From Mycobacterium sp. MBM (GTDB taxonomy: Bacteria > Actinomycetota > Actinomycetes > Mycobacteriales > Mycobacteriaceae), in assembly GCA_021648845.1 (NCBI GenBank), contig JAKJHY010000012.1, forward strand, positions 62,001-126,000: a stretch of DNA of 64,000 bases, in the 5' to 3' direction. Shown here piece by piece: positions 9,610 through 19,136 of this stretch. Position 1 is the first letter of the stretch; the number at the start of each line of letters is the position of its first letter. The notes below the pieces were generated by a model that searched no databases, was not told the origin of the DNA, and worked only from the letters and a program-made list of their open reading frames with translations. The position numbers and the translations under genes are program-made.

Positions 9610-10581
9610 CTACTCGTTTTCGTAAGCGCGTACCGCGGCCGCCGCAGTCTCGCGCACCTTCTCGGCCAGCGAGTGCGGAGTCAACACCCGCACCGCCGAT
9701 CCGAAGCCCAACACGAACCGGGTCATCCACTCCTCGGAAGCGTAGGTCATAGCCGCCTCGCACGCACCGTCGTCGAGGTCGGCGATCACCCGCAACGGGT
9801 AGTAGTCGAACATCCACTCCGCCGAGCGATCGATGCGCAGCCGGGCCGAGTGCAGCGAGGGGTCCTCGGCGTCGGCGTCGAACAACGCCGTCCCCGGGCC
9901 GGCCTGCACCGCCGGGGCCGGCGGCCGGGCGGGCTCGTCGAGCACCCGGGCGTCCACGATGCGGTCGAACCGGAACAGCCGCACCCCTTCCGCACTGCGG
10001 CACCACGCCTCCAGATAGCTGCGGTCGCTGACCAGCACCACCCGGATGGGATCGACGACCCGGCTCGACACCGTGTCATGAGAGGCCGAGTGGTACTCCA
10101 ACGCCAGCGCCCTGCCCGAGCGGGCGGCATCGCGGACCGCGGCCGCCGTCACGCTCTCGGGTTCGTCACTGCCGAGCCCGTCCAGGTCGGCGTTGGCGAC
10201 CGCCCCCGCGGTGCCCGCCGCCGATTCGATCTTGGCGATGGCCGAGCGCGCGGCACGCGGATCGACCATGCCCGGGATGTCCAGCAGGGCGCGCAGGGCG
10301 ACCAGGATCCCGGTGGCCTCGGTCGAGGTGAGCCGCAGCGGGTGATCCACCCCGGCCGCGAAGGTCACCTCGATGGTGTCGCCGGTGAAGTCGAAGTCGA
10401 TCAGATCCCCGGGACCGTACCCGGGCAGACCGCACAGCCACAGCTGTTCCAGGTCGGCATCCAGTTGCTTGCGGGTCACCCCGAGGGCGGCCGCCGCCTC
10501 ATCACGGGTCACGCGGGGGTTCGCCTTGAAGTACGGCACCATGTTCAGCAGCCGGACCAGCCGGCTCGACACCTGACTCAT
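9610..10581 (-). CDS. pafC: WYL-domain DNA-damage regulator PafC
   Basis: A 323-aa partner of PafB. An N-terminal winged helix (MSQVSSRLVRLLNMVPYF...VTRDEAAAALGVT) precedes a WYL domain with the YLEAWCRSAEGVRLFRFDRI core, and a WCX C-terminal extension ends the protein. In mycobacteria PafB and PafC activate the LexA-independent DNA-damage response. The ATG overlaps the pafB stop in an ATGA arrangement, so the two subunits are made in a coupled way, consistent with a heterodimer. Confidence 0.93.
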   Translation of the reverse strand: MSQVSSRLVRLLNMVPYFKANPRVTRDEAAAALGVTRKQLDADLEQLWLCGLPGYGPGDLIDFDFTGDTIEVTFAAGVDHPLRLTSTEATGILVALRALLDIPGMVDPRAARSAIAKIESAAGTAGAVANADLDGLGSDEPESVTAAAVRDAARSGRALALEYHSASHDTVSSRVVDPIRVVLVSDRSYLEAWCRSAEGVRLFRFDRIVDARVLDEPARPPAPAVQAGPGTALFDADAEDPSLHSARLRIDRSAEWMFDYYPLRVIADLDDGACEAAMTYASEEWMTRFVLGFGSAVRVLTPHSLAEKVRETAAAAVRAYENE

Positions 10582-11564
10582 CGGACCTCGGCATGGCCGC
10601 GGAGCCTGGCCACCACATCGTCGCGCAGGTGCGGGGGATCCAGTGCGACGGCATCGGTGCCGTAGCTGGCGATCTCCCGGGCCAGCCGGTCATACATGCC
10701 GATATCGACGGTGATCTCCTCTCCCGCGCGGCCGCGCCAGACACTCGGGGTTGCGGTGGCGGCCTGGCGGCGCAGCGCGGTGGCCCGGCCCTCGGCGATC
10801 CAGACCCGGGCCCGTTCTCCGGTGGGCACATCGGCGACCACCCGCTGCACGATCTGGCGCAGATTGACCCCGTCCGGCGGCGTCACCGCACCCGCCGGGC
10901 CGACCGGCCTGGCGCCGGCGATGCGCGACAGCCGGAAGGTGCGGGTGTCCTGGCGGTCGCGATCGTGCCCCACCAGATACCACCGGCCCCGATGGGTGAC
11001 GACACCCCACGGTTCCACCGTGCGGGTGCGATACGGGTCGTTCCGGGACGCCCGGTGCTCGAACTGGACGACCCGTCCAGAATTGCTGGCAGCCAACAGG
11101 ACTCCGAGCACCTCCTCGGAACCGCGCAGCCCGGGCAGCGCCGCGGTCGAGGTGAACGCCACGCCGGCGTCCTCGGAGTCCACCTCGACGCCGGCGGCCC
11201 GCAACTTGAGCAGGGCGTTCTGGGTGGCGGTCACCATTTCCGGGGACTGCCACAGCTGGGTCGCGACGGCCACCGACGCCGACTCCTCGGCGGTCAGCTC
11301 CACCGGCGGCAGCGCGTACGCCTTGCGGTTGATGCGGTAGCCCTCGGTCGCGTCGAAGGAGGACATCCTGCCGGTCTCCAGCGGGATGCCCAGGTCGCGC
11401 AGCTCGTTCTTGTCCCGCTCGAACATCCGCGAGAACGCCTCGTCACTGACGCTGTCGGAGTAGCCGGCCACGTTCTTGCGGATCTTCTCCGCCGTCAGGT
11501 ACGAACTGGTGGACAGCAGTGCGATCACCAGATTCATCAGTCTTTCGACCTTGGATGTCGCCAC
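10578..11564 (-). CDS. pafB: WYL-domain DNA-damage regulator PafB
   Basis: A 328-aa transcription factor with an N-terminal winged helix (KVERLMNLVIALLSTSSYLTAEKIR), a WYL domain (RWYLVGHDRDRQDTRTFRL) and a C-terminal WCX domain. It works with PafC on genes of the mycobacterial DNA-damage response. The GTG at 11564 is chosen because TAAGCT ends exactly 6 nt before it, giving a leaderless start; a TTG one codon earlier is the alternative. It lies 45 bp downstream of pafA and seems to have its own promoter. Confidence 0.93.
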   Translation of the reverse strand: MATSKVERLMNLVIALLSTSSYLTAEKIRKNVAGYSDSVSDEAFSRMFERDKNELRDLGIPLETGRMSSFDATEGYRINRKAYALPPVELTAEESASVAVATQLWQSPEMVTATQNALLKLRAAGVEVDSEDAGVAFTSTAALPGLRGSEEVLGVLLAASNSGRVVQFEHRASRNDPYRTRTVEPWGVVTHRGRWYLVGHDRDRQDTRTFRLSRIAGARPVGPAGAVTPPDGVNLRQIVQRVVADVPTGERARVWIAEGRATALRRQAATATPSVWRGRAGEEITVDIGMYDRLAREIASYGTDAVALDPPHLRDDVVARLRGHAEVR

Positions 11565-11570
11565 CAAAGC

Positions 11571-11576
11571 AGCTTA
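11571..11576 (-). promoter_or_regulatory. Candidate -10 (TAAGCT) of pafB-pafC
   Basis: TAAGCT on the minus strand ends 6 nt before the GTG of pafB at 11564. It sits in the short gap after the pafA stop, so pafBC may be transcribed independently of pafA. The same hexamer precedes pafA. Confidence 0.5.
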
Positions 11577-11611
11577 GGTCGTGCCGGCACCGGGATCTCG
11601 GCGCGACCCGC

Positions 11612-12970
11612 TCACATGCTCGCGATGAGGCGATTCACCCGCTCGTCGACCGACCGGAACGGGTCCTTGCACAGCACGGTGCGCTGGGCCTGGTCGTTGA
11701 GCTTCAGGTGCACCCAGTCGACGGTGAAATCCCGGCCCGCTTCCTGTGCCGCGCTGATGAATTCGCCGCGCAACTTGGCCCGCGTCGTCTGCGGGGGCGT
11801 GTTGACGGCGGCCTCGATCTCCTCGTCGGTGGTGATCCGCGCGGCGAGCCCCTTGCGCTGCAGCAGGTCGAACACCCCGCGGCCGCGCTTGATGTCGTGG
11901 TAGGCGAGGTCGAGCTGGGCGATCTTGGGATCGGCGAGCTCCATGGAGTAGCGATCCTGGTAGCGCTGGAACAGTTTGCGCTTGATCACCCAGTCGATTT
12001 CGGTGTCGACCTTGGCGAAGTCCTGGCTTTCCACCGCGTCGAGCTGGCGACCCCACAGGTCGACCACCTGCTCGATCTGGGTGTTCGGTTCGCGGGTCTG
12101 CAGGTATTCCACGGCCCGGCCGTAGTACTCGCGCTGGATGTCCAGGGCGCTGGCCTGCCGCCCACCCGCCAGCCGCACCGGACGGCGGCCGGTCAGATCG
12201 TGGCTGACCTCGCGGATCGCCCGGATCGGGTTGTCCAGGGAGAAGTCCCGGAAGGCGACACCGGCCTCGATCATCTCCAGCACCAGCGAGGCCGTCCCGA
12301 CCTTGAGCATGGTGGTGGATTCGCTCATGTTGGAGTCGCCGACGATGACGTGCAGGCGACGGTACTTCTCGGCGTCGGCGTGCGGCTCGTCGCGGGTGTT
12401 GATGATCGGCCGGGACCGCGTCGTCGCACTGGAGACACCCTCCCAGATGTGCTCGGCGCGCTGGGACAGGCAGAAGGTGGCCGACTTCGGCGTCTGCAGC
12501 ACCTTCCCGGCACCGCAGATCAGCTGCCGGGTGACCAGGAACGGCAACAGCACATCGGAGATCCGGGAGAACTCGCCGGCCCGCACGATCAGATAGTTCT
12601 CGTGGCAGCCGTAGGAGTTGCCGGCCGAGTCGGTGTTGTTCTTGAACAGGTAGATGTCGCCGCCGATACCCTCGTCGGCCAGGCGCTGCTCGGCGTCGAT
12701 CAGCAGATCCTCGAGCACGCGCTCGCCGGCCCGGTCGTGCGTCACCAACTGGGCGAGGTTGTCACACTCGGCGGTGGCGTACTCCGGGTGCGAGCCCACG
12801 TCGAGATACAACCGCGCCCCGTTGCGGAGGAAGACGTTGGAGCTGCGGCCCCAGGACACCACCCGCCGGAAGAGATAGCGGGCAACCTCGTCCGGACTGA
12901 GCCTCCGGTGACCATGAAACGTGCAGGTCACCCCGAATTCAGTCTCGATTCCCATGATCCGTCGCTGCAC
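11612..12970 (-). CDS. pafA: Pup--protein ligase
   Basis: A 452-aa carboxylate-amine ligase that uses ATP to join the C-terminal Glu of deamidated Pup to lysines of target proteins. It shows the Mg-binding glutamate near the N-terminus ([11 protein letters not shown]), the catalytic aspartate region [19 protein letters not shown], and the [19 protein letters not shown] nucleotide-site segment shared with Dop. The GTG at 12970 gives the usual [13 protein letters not shown] start and lies 7 nt after TAAGCT. It is separated from prcA by about 90 bp, so it probably has its own promoter. Confidence 0.95.
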   Translation of the reverse strand: MQRRIMGIETEFGVTCTFHGHRRLSPDEVARYLFRRVVSWGRSSNVFLRNGARLYLDVGSHPEYATAECDNLAQLVTHDRAGERVLEDLLIDAEQRLADEGIGGDIYLFKNNTDSAGNSYGCHENYLIVRAGEFSRISDVLLPFLVTRQLICGAGKVLQTPKSATFCLSQRAEHIWEGVSSATTRSRPIINTRDEPHADAEKYRRLHVIVGDSNMSESTTMLKVGTASLVLEMIEAGVAFRDFSLDNPIRAIREVSHDLTGRRPVRLAGGRQASALDIQREYYGRAVEYLQTREPNTQIEQVVDLWGRQLDAVESQDFAKVDTEIDWVIKRKLFQRYQDRYSMELADPKIAQLDLAYHDIKRGRGVFDLLQRKGLAARITTDEEIEAAVNTPPQTTRAKLRGEFISAAQEAGRDFTVDWVHLKLNDQAQRTVLCKDPFRSVDERVNRLIASM

Positions 12971-12977
12971 ATTGTCG

Positions 12978-12983
12978 AGCTTA
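12978..12983 (-). promoter_or_regulatory. Candidate -10 (TAAGCT) of pafA
   Basis: The minus-strand hexamer TAAGCT ends 7 nt before the pafA GTG at 12970, in the prcA-pafA gap. There is no Shine-Dalgarno, which suggests a leaderless start. Inference from spacing. Confidence 0.48.
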
Positions 12984-13059
12984 CGGGTTGGGTCTCGGTA
13001 ACGGTGCGCAAGGCCGCCCGCGGTTCGTTTTCGGGTCGGGTGCCAGATGGGGCCGACGG

Positions 13060-13800
13060 CTACTCTGCGGTCGACTGCTCGGTCGGAGCCGGCGCCTCGG
13101 CCGCCGGTACCAAAGCCTCCAGCGCGGCCCCGGTGATCCGGCGGAATGCTCGGCGCGGCCGGCTCGCATCCAGGATGGCAACCTCCATGGTGGACGGTTC
13201 CAGGACGCGAGGTTCGCTGCCGTTGCCGCCGGCGCGCAGGGCGTTCACCGCGATCTTCACCGCGTCGGCCAACCCGGCGTTCTCGGTGTAGGACTCCCCC
13301 AGCGCCGTCGCGATCGGTTCGGTGGTGCCGCCCATCACCACGAAATGTGGTTCGTCGGCGATCGACCCGTCATAGGTGATGCGATACAGCTCAGGAGCTT
13401 TCGACTCCCCGTAGTGCGCCACCTCGGCGACGCACAGTTCGACCTCGAACGGTTTGGCCTGTTCGGTGAAGATGGTGCCGAGCGCTTGGGCGTACACATT
13501 GGCCAGCTGTCTGCCGGTGACATCGCGGCGGTCATAGGCATAGCCGCGGGTATCGGCGAACTGGATGCCGGCCACCCGTAGCTTGTCGAACTCGTTGAAG
13601 CGGCCGACGGCGGCAAAACCGACGCGGTCATAGAGCTCACTGACCTTCTGCAGGGATCGCGACGGGTTCTCCGCCACGAACAGCACACCGCTGTCGTAGG
13701 CCAGCACCACCACGCTGCGTCCGCGTGAAATACCTTTGCGCGCAAGTTCGGAACGCTCACGCATCGCCTGTTCGGGCGAGATGAAGTAGGGGAAGCTCAT
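13060..13800 (-). CDS. prcA: 20S proteasome alpha subunit
   Basis: A 246-aa subunit forming the outer rings of the 20S proteasome and its gate. The N-terminus ([20 protein letters not shown]) is the alpha-type gating and H0-helix region, followed by the [20 protein letters not shown] core strands. The Pro/Ala/Glu-rich C-terminal tail ([15 protein letters not shown]) is typical of actinobacteria. The alpha rings receive the C-termini of Mpa. The ATG overlaps the prcB stop by one base, so alpha and beta are translationally coupled. Confidence 0.96.
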   Translation of the reverse strand: MSFPYFISPEQAMRERSELARKGISRGRSVVVLAYDSGVLFVAENPSRSLQKVSELYDRVGFAAVGRFNEFDKLRVAGIQFADTRGYAYDRRDVTGRQLANVYAQALGTIFTEQAKPFEVELCVAEVAHYGESKAPELYRITYDGSIADEPHFVVMGGTTEPIATALGESYTENAGLADAVKIAVNALRAGGNGSEPRVLEPSTMEVAILDASRPRRAFRRITGAALEALVPAAEAPAPTEQSTAE

Positions 13801-14651
13801 CAGCCGTTACCGTCCGTACGGGTGCGCCGCTCGATCACTTCGCGGGCAAGTCCGGCGATCCGCGCCTCGGCCACCTCTTCGGCGCCCGCGGCTTCGATCA
13901 GCACGGCGGTCGGATAGATGCCCCGCACCAGATCCGGTCCGCCGGTGGCCGAATCGTCATCGGCGGCGTCGTAGAGCGCCTCGATGGCCGCCTTGAGCGC
14001 GGTGTCGGCGTCGGTGACCTGGGGGTAGAGCTTCTTGATCGACGACTTGGCGAACAGCGATCCCGAACCCACTGCCTGGTAGCCCTCTTCCTCGATGTTC
14101 CAGCCGCCCGCGGCGTCGAAGGACACGATCCGCCCGGCGTGCACCGGGTCGACGGCATCGACATCGAAGGCGACCAGCAGCGGTAGTGCGACGAATCCCT
14201 GCAGGGCCGCGCCGAGGTTGCCGCGGACCATGGTGGCCAGCCTGTTCACCTTGCCGCGGAAGGTCAGTGCGACACCTTCGACCTTCTCGTAGTGCTCCAG
14301 CTCCACGGCGTACAGCCGGGCGAACTCGACCGCGATGGCTGCGGTGCCGGCGATGCCGGTGGCCGCGTAGTCATCGGCGATGTGCACCTTCTGGACGTCA
14401 CGGCTGGCGATCATGTTGCCCTGGGTGGCGCGGCGGTCACCGGCGATGAGCACGCCACCGGGGTATTTCAGGGCCACGATGGTCGTGCCGTGGGGTAACT
14501 CGGCCGACCCGGTCGCCGCGGTGTGCGAGACACCCCGGGGCAGCAGCTCCGGGGCCTGCCTGCTCAGGAGGTCCGAGAAAGAGGACAGGTTCAGATGTGC
14601 GGAGGAGAGGTCGAGCGGATTGGCGGACGGCTTATTCGACCAGGCCGTCAC
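13800..14651 (-). CDS. prcB: 20S proteasome beta subunit, catalytic
   Basis: A 283-aa proprotein. The catalytic Thr should be Thr56, in [16 protein letters not shown], exposed after autocatalytic removal of a 55-residue propeptide; this is close to the 57-residue propeptide of M. tuberculosis PrcB. The downstream [12 protein letters not shown] and the conserved Asp/Lys neighbourhood support an active N-terminal nucleophile hydrolase. The GTG start overlaps the pup stop (GTGA), so pup, prcB and prcA form one coupled operon. Confidence 0.96.
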   Translation of the reverse strand: MTAWSNKPSANPLDLSSAHLNLSSFSDLLSRQAPELLPRGVSHTAATGSAELPHGTTIVALKYPGGVLIAGDRRATQGNMIASRDVQKVHIADDYAATGIAGTAAIAVEFARLYAVELEHYEKVEGVALTFRGKVNRLATMVRGNLGAALQGFVALPLLVAFDVDAVDPVHAGRIVSFDAAGGWNIEEEGYQAVGSGSLFAKSSIKKLYPQVTDADTALKAAIEALYDAADDDSATGGPDLVRGIYPTAVLIEAAGAEEVAEARIAGLAREVIERRTRTDGNG

Positions 14652-14839
14652 TGGCCGCCCTTTTGGACATAGGCGCGCACGAAGTCCTCGGCGTTCTCTT
14701 CCAGGACGTCGTCGATCTCATCGAGCAGATCGTCGGTCTCCTCGGCGAGCTTCTCGCGGCGCTCCTGCCCGCCGGCCGTCGCGTCGGTGGCGTCATCGTC
14801 CCCGCCGCCGCCGCCGCGCTTTGTCTGCTCCTGAGCCAT
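14648..14839 (-). CDS. pup: Prokaryotic ubiquitin-like protein Pup
   Basis: A 63-aa disordered tag. The N-terminus is Gln/Lys/Gly/Asp-rich and is the part threaded into the Mpa pore. The central helix ([20 protein letters not shown]) binds the Mpa coiled coil. It ends in VQKGGQ; because the last residue is Gln, Dop must deamidate it to Glu before PafA can ligate it. The start has a strong AGGAGGT. It overlaps prcB by 4 bp. Confidence 0.97.
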   Translation of the reverse strand: MAQEQTKRGGGGGDDDATDATAGGQERREKLAEETDDLLDEIDDVLEENAEDFVRAYVQKGGQ

Positions 14840-14872
14840 CGCTACCTCCTGATTGCTCGTCAGTGTTCTTTC

Positions 14873-14878
14873 ACACTA
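14873..14878 (-). promoter_or_regulatory. Candidate -10 (TAGTGT) of the pup-prcB-prcA operon
   Basis: TAGTGT on the minus strand lies about 33 nt before the pup ATG in the dop-pup gap. It would give a short leader containing the AGGAGGT ribosome site. Weak, position-based inference. Confidence 0.3.
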
Positions 14879-14913
14879 CCGGTCGGCACCGGCGATGCTT
14901 GGGATAGCGCAGC

Positions 14914-16422
14914 TTATGTGGTGAGCTGCGCGACGAGTTCGGCGGCACTGTCCACCGAGTCCAACAGTGCACCGACATGTGCCTTGCTTCCGCGCAGCGG
15001 TTCCAGCGTCGGGATTCGGACCAGAGAATCGCCGCCGAGATCGAAGATCACCGAGTCCCAACTCGCCGCGGCAATGTCGGCGCCGAAGCGGCGCAGGCAC
15101 TCGCCGCGGAAGTAGGCGCGGGTGTCGGTGGGCGGGTTGTCGACGGCGTCGATCACCTGTTGCTCGGTGACCAGACGCTGCATCGAACCACGCGCGACGA
15201 GCCGGTTGTAGAGGCCCTTGTCCAGGCGCACATCGGAGTACTGCAGATCGACCAGATGCAGGCGCGGCGCCGACCAGGTGAGGTTCTCGCGCTGCCGGAA
15301 CCCTTCGAGCAGTCGCAGCTTGGCCGGCCAGTCCAGGATCTCCGCGCACTCCATCGGGTCACGCTCCAGCAGATCCAGCACGTGCGCCCAGGTCTGCAGG
15401 ACGTGGTCGGCGCGCGGATCGGGGTCGCGGGCGTCCACCAGTTTGGCCACCCGCTCCAGGTAGATCCGTTGCAGGGCAAGTGCGGTCAGTTCGCGGCCGT
15501 CGGCCAGCGCCACGGTGGCGCGCAGCGACGGATCGCGGCTGATGACATGCACCGCGTGGACCGGCCGCGCCAGCGCCAGGTCGGACAGGTCGATACCGTG
15601 CGCGGGCCCCTCCTCGATCAGGTCGAGCACCAGCGAGCTGGTGCCGACCTTGAGGTACGTCGACGTCTCGGCGAGGTTCGCGTCACCGATGATGACGTGC
15701 AGTCGCCGGTACTTGTCGGCGTCGGCGTGCGGTTCGTCGCGGGTGTTGATGATGCCGCGCTTGAGCGTCGTCTCCAGGCCGACCTCGACCTCGATGTAGT
15801 CGGCGCGCTGGGACAGCTGGAAACCCGGTTCGTCCCCGGCCGGACCGATGCCGACCCGCCCCGACCCGGTCACCACCTGACGGGACACCAGGAACGGGGT
15901 GAAGCCGGCGATCACCGACGAGAACGGCGTCTGACGCGACATCAGATAGTTCTCGTGGGTGCCGTAGGACGCGCCCTTGCCGTCGACGTTGTTCTTGTAG
16001 AGCTGCAGCTTGACCGCCCCGGGCACGCTGGCCACGTGCCGCGCGGCGGCCTCCATGACCCGCTCGCCGGCCTTATCCCAGATCACCGCGTCCATCGGGT
16101 CGGTGACCTCGGGAGCGGAGTACTCGGGATGGGCGTGGTCGACGTACAACCGTGCCCCGTTGGTGAGGATCATGTTCGCGGCGCCGACCTCGTCGGCGTC
16201 GATGATCGGGGCGGGCCCGGTTGAGCGGGACAGGTCGAACCCACGGGCATCGCGCAGTGGGGACTCCACCTCGTAGTCCCAGCGGGTGCGTTTGGCCCGT
16301 TGCAGTCCGGCGGCGGCCGCGTAGGCCAGCACCGCCTGTGTCGAGGTCAGGATCGGATTGGCCGTCGGATCCGACGGCGAGGAGATGCCGTATTCGACCT
16401 CGGTGCCGATGATCCGTTGCAT
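14914..16422 (-). CDS. dop: Pup deamidase/depupylase
   Basis: A 502-aa PafA paralogue that deamidates the C-terminal Gln of Pup and removes Pup from substrates. It has [14 protein letters not shown] with the Mg-binding Glu, the aspartate region [17 protein letters not shown], and [19 protein letters not shown]. Relative to PafA there is an insertion after residue 35, the Dop-loop region typical of the family. The ATG lies 6 nt behind a TAGGGT hexamer, without a Shine-Dalgarno. It directly precedes pup but has a 74-bp gap, so pup may also have its own promoter. Confidence 0.95.
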   Translation of the reverse strand: MQRIIGTEVEYGISSPSDPTANPILTSTQAVLAYAAAAGLQRAKRTRWDYEVESPLRDARGFDLSRSTGPAPIIDADEVGAANMILTNGARLYVDHAHPEYSAPEVTDPMDAVIWDKAGERVMEAAARHVASVPGAVKLQLYKNNVDGKGASYGTHENYLMSRQTPFSSVIAGFTPFLVSRQVVTGSGRVGIGPAGDEPGFQLSQRADYIEVEVGLETTLKRGIINTRDEPHADADKYRRLHVIIGDANLAETSTYLKVGTSSLVLDLIEEGPAHGIDLSDLALARPVHAVHVISRDPSLRATVALADGRELTALALQRIYLERVAKLVDARDPDPRADHVLQTWAHVLDLLERDPMECAEILDWPAKLRLLEGFRQRENLTWSAPRLHLVDLQYSDVRLDKGLYNRLVARGSMQRLVTEQQVIDAVDNPPTDTRAYFRGECLRRFGADIAAASWDSVIFDLGGDSLVRIPTLEPLRGSKAHVGALLDSVDSAAELVAQLTT

Positions 16423-16428
16423 GAGGCC

Positions 16429-16434
16429 ACCCTA
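16429..16434 (-). promoter_or_regulatory. Candidate -10 (TAGGGT) of dop
   Basis: TAGGGT ends 6 nt before the dop ATG at 16422, as in the exonuclease promoter at 3787. It falls in the 31-bp gap after the ectD stop, so dop need not depend on the ectoine promoter. Confidence 0.5.
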
Positions 16435-16453
16435 GGCGACGTGCTCGCGGCCG

Positions 16454-17371
16454 CTATCGGCCACCTGGTGCCGCCAACCCCAGCGAGCGGTTGGTCCGGG
16501 CCGCCAGGTACTCCGGCCGGATCCCGTCGGCCGCATACGGCGCGGTGAGCTGGTTGTCGACCGAGTTGAACACCAGGAAGACGTTCGAGCGCGGCAGCGG
16601 GGTGATGTTGGAACCCGATCCGTGCAGCAGATTGCAGTCGAACCAGAGCGCCGAACCGGCTGCGCCGGTGAACTGGTCGATACCGTCGGAATCCACCGCC
16701 TTGGTGAGGGTGTTCTCGTCGGGCACCCCGAACTGCTGGGCCACCAGCGACGAGTTGTGGTGGTTCTCCGGTGTCGCGCCCACACAGGGGTAGAAGGTGC
16801 GGTGCGATCCCGGGATCACCATCAGCGACCCGTTGTAGGGATAGTTGCGGGTGAGCGCGATCGAGCAGGACACCGCGCGCATCTGCGGCATACCGTCCTC
16901 GGCGTGCCAGGTCTCGAAGTCGGAGTGCCAGTAGAAGCCGGTCCCGGTGAACGCCGGCATCATGTTGATCCGGGCCTGATGGATGTAGACATCACTGCCG
17001 AGCAGCTGGCGCGCCACGGGCAGCACCGTGTCCAGGCGCACCACATCGGCGACCAGATCGCTGAGCAGATGCGGTGCGAATATCGAGCGGATGGTGCCGC
17101 CGGGCTCGCGGATCACCCTGGGATCGTCGGCGGGCAGCTCGGCGGCCAGGCGTTCCAGCTCGTGGCCCAGCGGTGCCAGCGCCTCCTCGCCCACGGTGTC
17201 GGGCCGGATCAGGTATCCCTGCTCGGCGAAGGCGTTCAGGTCCGAGGCCGGGAGCGGACCGTCACCGGCCTCGCCCCAGACCGTCGGTTCCTGCCGCGGG
17301 ATGGGCGCGATCGCGTGGTCGAGCCGCGTCGGGTACGGATCGTGCCCGGGGTCCTGCAGCGCGGCGCTCAT
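16454..17371 (-). CDS. ectD: Ectoine hydroxylase
   Basis: A 305-aa Fe(II)/2-oxoglutarate dioxygenase converting ectoine to 5-hydroxyectoine. The iron ligands of the HxD...H facial triad are visible: His and Asp in FYWHSDFETWHAEDG and the distal His in CNLLHGSGSNIT. The sequence around them (MRAVSCSIALTRN, GSLMVIPGSHRTFYPCVG) is typical of EctD. Length matches the family (about 300 aa). The ATG overlaps the ectC stop (ATGA), making it the last gene of the ectABCD operon. Confidence 0.96.
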   Translation of the reverse strand: MSAALQDPGHDPYPTRLDHAIAPIPRQEPTVWGEAGDGPLPASDLNAFAEQGYLIRPDTVGEEALAPLGHELERLAAELPADDPRVIREPGGTIRSIFAPHLLSDLVADVVRLDTVLPVARQLLGSDVYIHQARINMMPAFTGTGFYWHSDFETWHAEDGMPQMRAVSCSIALTRNYPYNGSLMVIPGSHRTFYPCVGATPENHHNSSLVAQQFGVPDENTLTKAVDSDGIDQFTGAAGSALWFDCNLLHGSGSNITPLPRSNVFLVFNSVDNQLTAPYAADGIRPEYLAARTNRSLGLAAPGGR

Positions 17372-17757
17372 ACGGCAGCCGGGGCCGGGTAGGCGCCGGA
17401 CTCGTCGTGCACCTCATCCCCACTGACCGGCGGGTTGAACACGCACAGCATCCGCATCTGCGTCTCACAGGTCACCCGGTGGCGCTCGTGGCCGTTGAGC
17501 AGGTACATCGTCCCCGGTGCGAGCGGATAGACCTCGCCGGTTTCCAGGTCGGTCAGGGTGCCGGTGCCCTCGACCACCCACACCGCCTCGACGTGGTGGC
17601 GGTAGTGGAACTCGCTGACCGAGGAGGCTTCGATGGTGGTCTCGTGGAACGAGAATCCGACTCCGTCGCCGGCCAGCACGATCCGCTTGGAGCGCCATGC
17701 CCCGGCGGCCACGTCACGGTCGGTGCCGGTGATCTCGGCGGTGGTACGAACGATCAT
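17368..17757 (-). CDS. ectC: L-ectoine synthase
   Basis: A 129-aa cupin enzyme that cyclises N-gamma-acetyl-diaminobutyrate to ectoine. It begins MIVRTTAEITGTDRDV and carries the cupin strands with FHYRHHVEAVWVVEGTG and YLLNGHERHRV, giving metal and substrate ligands. Length equals that of characterised EctC proteins. GGAGGAG lies 10 nt before the ATG. It follows ectB by 23 bp and overlaps ectD by 4 bp. Confidence 0.96.
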   Translation of the reverse strand: MIVRTTAEITGTDRDVAAGAWRSKRIVLAGDGVGFSFHETTIEASSVSEFHYRHHVEAVWVVEGTGTLTDLETGEVYPLAPGTMYLLNGHERHRVTCETQMRMLCVFNPPVSGDEVHDESGAYPAPAAV

Positions 17758-17780
17758 TGCTGTTGTTCTCCTCCGGTATC

Positions 17781-19076
17781 TCAGAGTGCGCCGGCGACCG
17801 ACTCGGCCAGGATGTCAAGGCCGGACTGCAGATCGCCGGGCGATGTGGTCAGTGGCGGGAGCAGTTTGACCACCTCATCGGACGGGCCGCTGGTCTCCAT
17901 CAGGATGCCACGTTCGAACGCGGCGCGGCAGACGTCTCCGGCCAGGTCGGCGTCGTCGAATCGCAGGCCTTGCGCCATTCCCCGACCGCGCGCGGAGAGT
18001 CCGTCATGCGATTGTGCGATCTTCTCCAGCCCGGCCCGCAACAGTTCACCCTTTTCCGCCGTTTCGGACGCGAAATCGTTGGTGCTCCAGAATGTTTCGA
18101 GCGCCTTGGTGGCGGTGACGAACGCCGGGTTGTGCCCCCGGAAGGTTCCGTTGTGCTCCCCCGGCGCCCAGACGTCAAGCTCGGGCCGGAACAGGGTGAG
18201 CGCCATCGGCAGACCGTAGCCGCTGATCGACTTCGACAGCGTCACGATATCGGGCACGATGCCGGCGGCCTCGAAGCTGAAGAACTCCCCGGTGCGTCCA
18301 CAGCCCATCTGGACATCGTCGACGATCAACAGGATCTCGCGCTTGCGGCACAGGTCGGCCAGCACCTGCAACCACTCCAGCCGGGCCACGTTGAGACCGC
18401 CCTCGCCCTGCACGGTTTCCACGATCACCGCGGCGGGACGGTTGAGCCCGCTCCCGGAGTCGTCGAGTACCCGCTCGAACCAGTGGAAGTCCTCGGTGAC
18501 GCCGCCGAAGTAGTTGTCATAGGGCATCGGGGTGGCGTGCACCAAGGGGATGCCGGCGCCGGCCCGCTTCATCGAATTGCCGGTCACCGACAGCGAACCC
18601 AGGGTCATCCCGTGAAAGGCGTTGGTGAAGCTGATGATCGACTCCCGGCCAGTCACCTTGCGGGCCAGCTTCAGCGCGGCTTCCACGGAATTGGTGCCGG
18701 TCGGCCCGGGGAACTGGACCTTGTAATCGAGATCCCGCGGCTTGAGGATCACTCGCTCGAAGGTCTCCAGGAAGGTCTGCTTGGCCGTCGTCGCGATATC
18801 GAGCGAGTGCACGATGCCGTCGGCGGTGAGGTATTCGAGCAGAGCACTCTTGAGGTGATCGTTGTTGTGCCCGTAGTTCAGCGCACCGGCACCGGCGAAG
18901 AAATCGAGATAGCGGCGGCCTTCGGTGTCGGTCACGAAGGAGTCCTTACCGCTGACCAGCACGGCGGGCCAGCCGCGACAGTAACTGCGCACCTCCGATT
19001 CCACGGTGGCGAATACCGATGGCAGGTCGGCCTCGTTCGGTGATGTGCTGGTTGTGGGTGCGGCGTCGAGCAGCAA
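17781..19076 (-). CDS. ectB: Diaminobutyrate--2-oxoglutarate transaminase
   Basis: A 431-aa class III PLP aminotransferase making L-2,4-diaminobutyrate from aspartate semialdehyde, the first step of ectoine synthesis. It shows the PLP-binding Asp in LLIVDDVQMGCGRTG and the Schiff-base Lys in TLSKSISGYG. The longest reading starts with TTG at 19091. The TTG at 19076 is preferred because GGAGGA ends 7 nt before it. The family member lengths (about 420 aa) fit either start. The gap to ectA is 60 bp. Confidence 0.94.
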   Translation of the reverse strand: MLLDAAPTTSTSPNEADLPSVFATVESEVRSYCRGWPAVLVSGKDSFVTDTEGRRYLDFFAGAGALNYGHNNDHLKSALLEYLTADGIVHSLDIATTAKQTFLETFERVILKPRDLDYKVQFPGPTGTNSVEAALKLARKVTGRESIISFTNAFHGMTLGSLSVTGNSMKRAGAGIPLVHATPMPYDNYFGGVTEDFHWFERVLDDSGSGLNRPAAVIVETVQGEGGLNVARLEWLQVLADLCRKREILLIVDDVQMGCGRTGEFFSFEAAGIVPDIVTLSKSISGYGLPMALTLFRPELDVWAPGEHNGTFRGHNPAFVTATKALETFWSTNDFASETAEKGELLRAGLEKIAQSHDGLSARGRGMAQGLRFDDADLAGDVCRAAFERGILMETSGPSDEVVKLLPPLTTSPGDLQSGLDILAESVAGAL

Positions 19077-19136
19077 GATGCTGTCCTCCAATGGATTTGA
19101 GTACTACTGAAATGAATGGGCGGGGGCGTCTCGGGG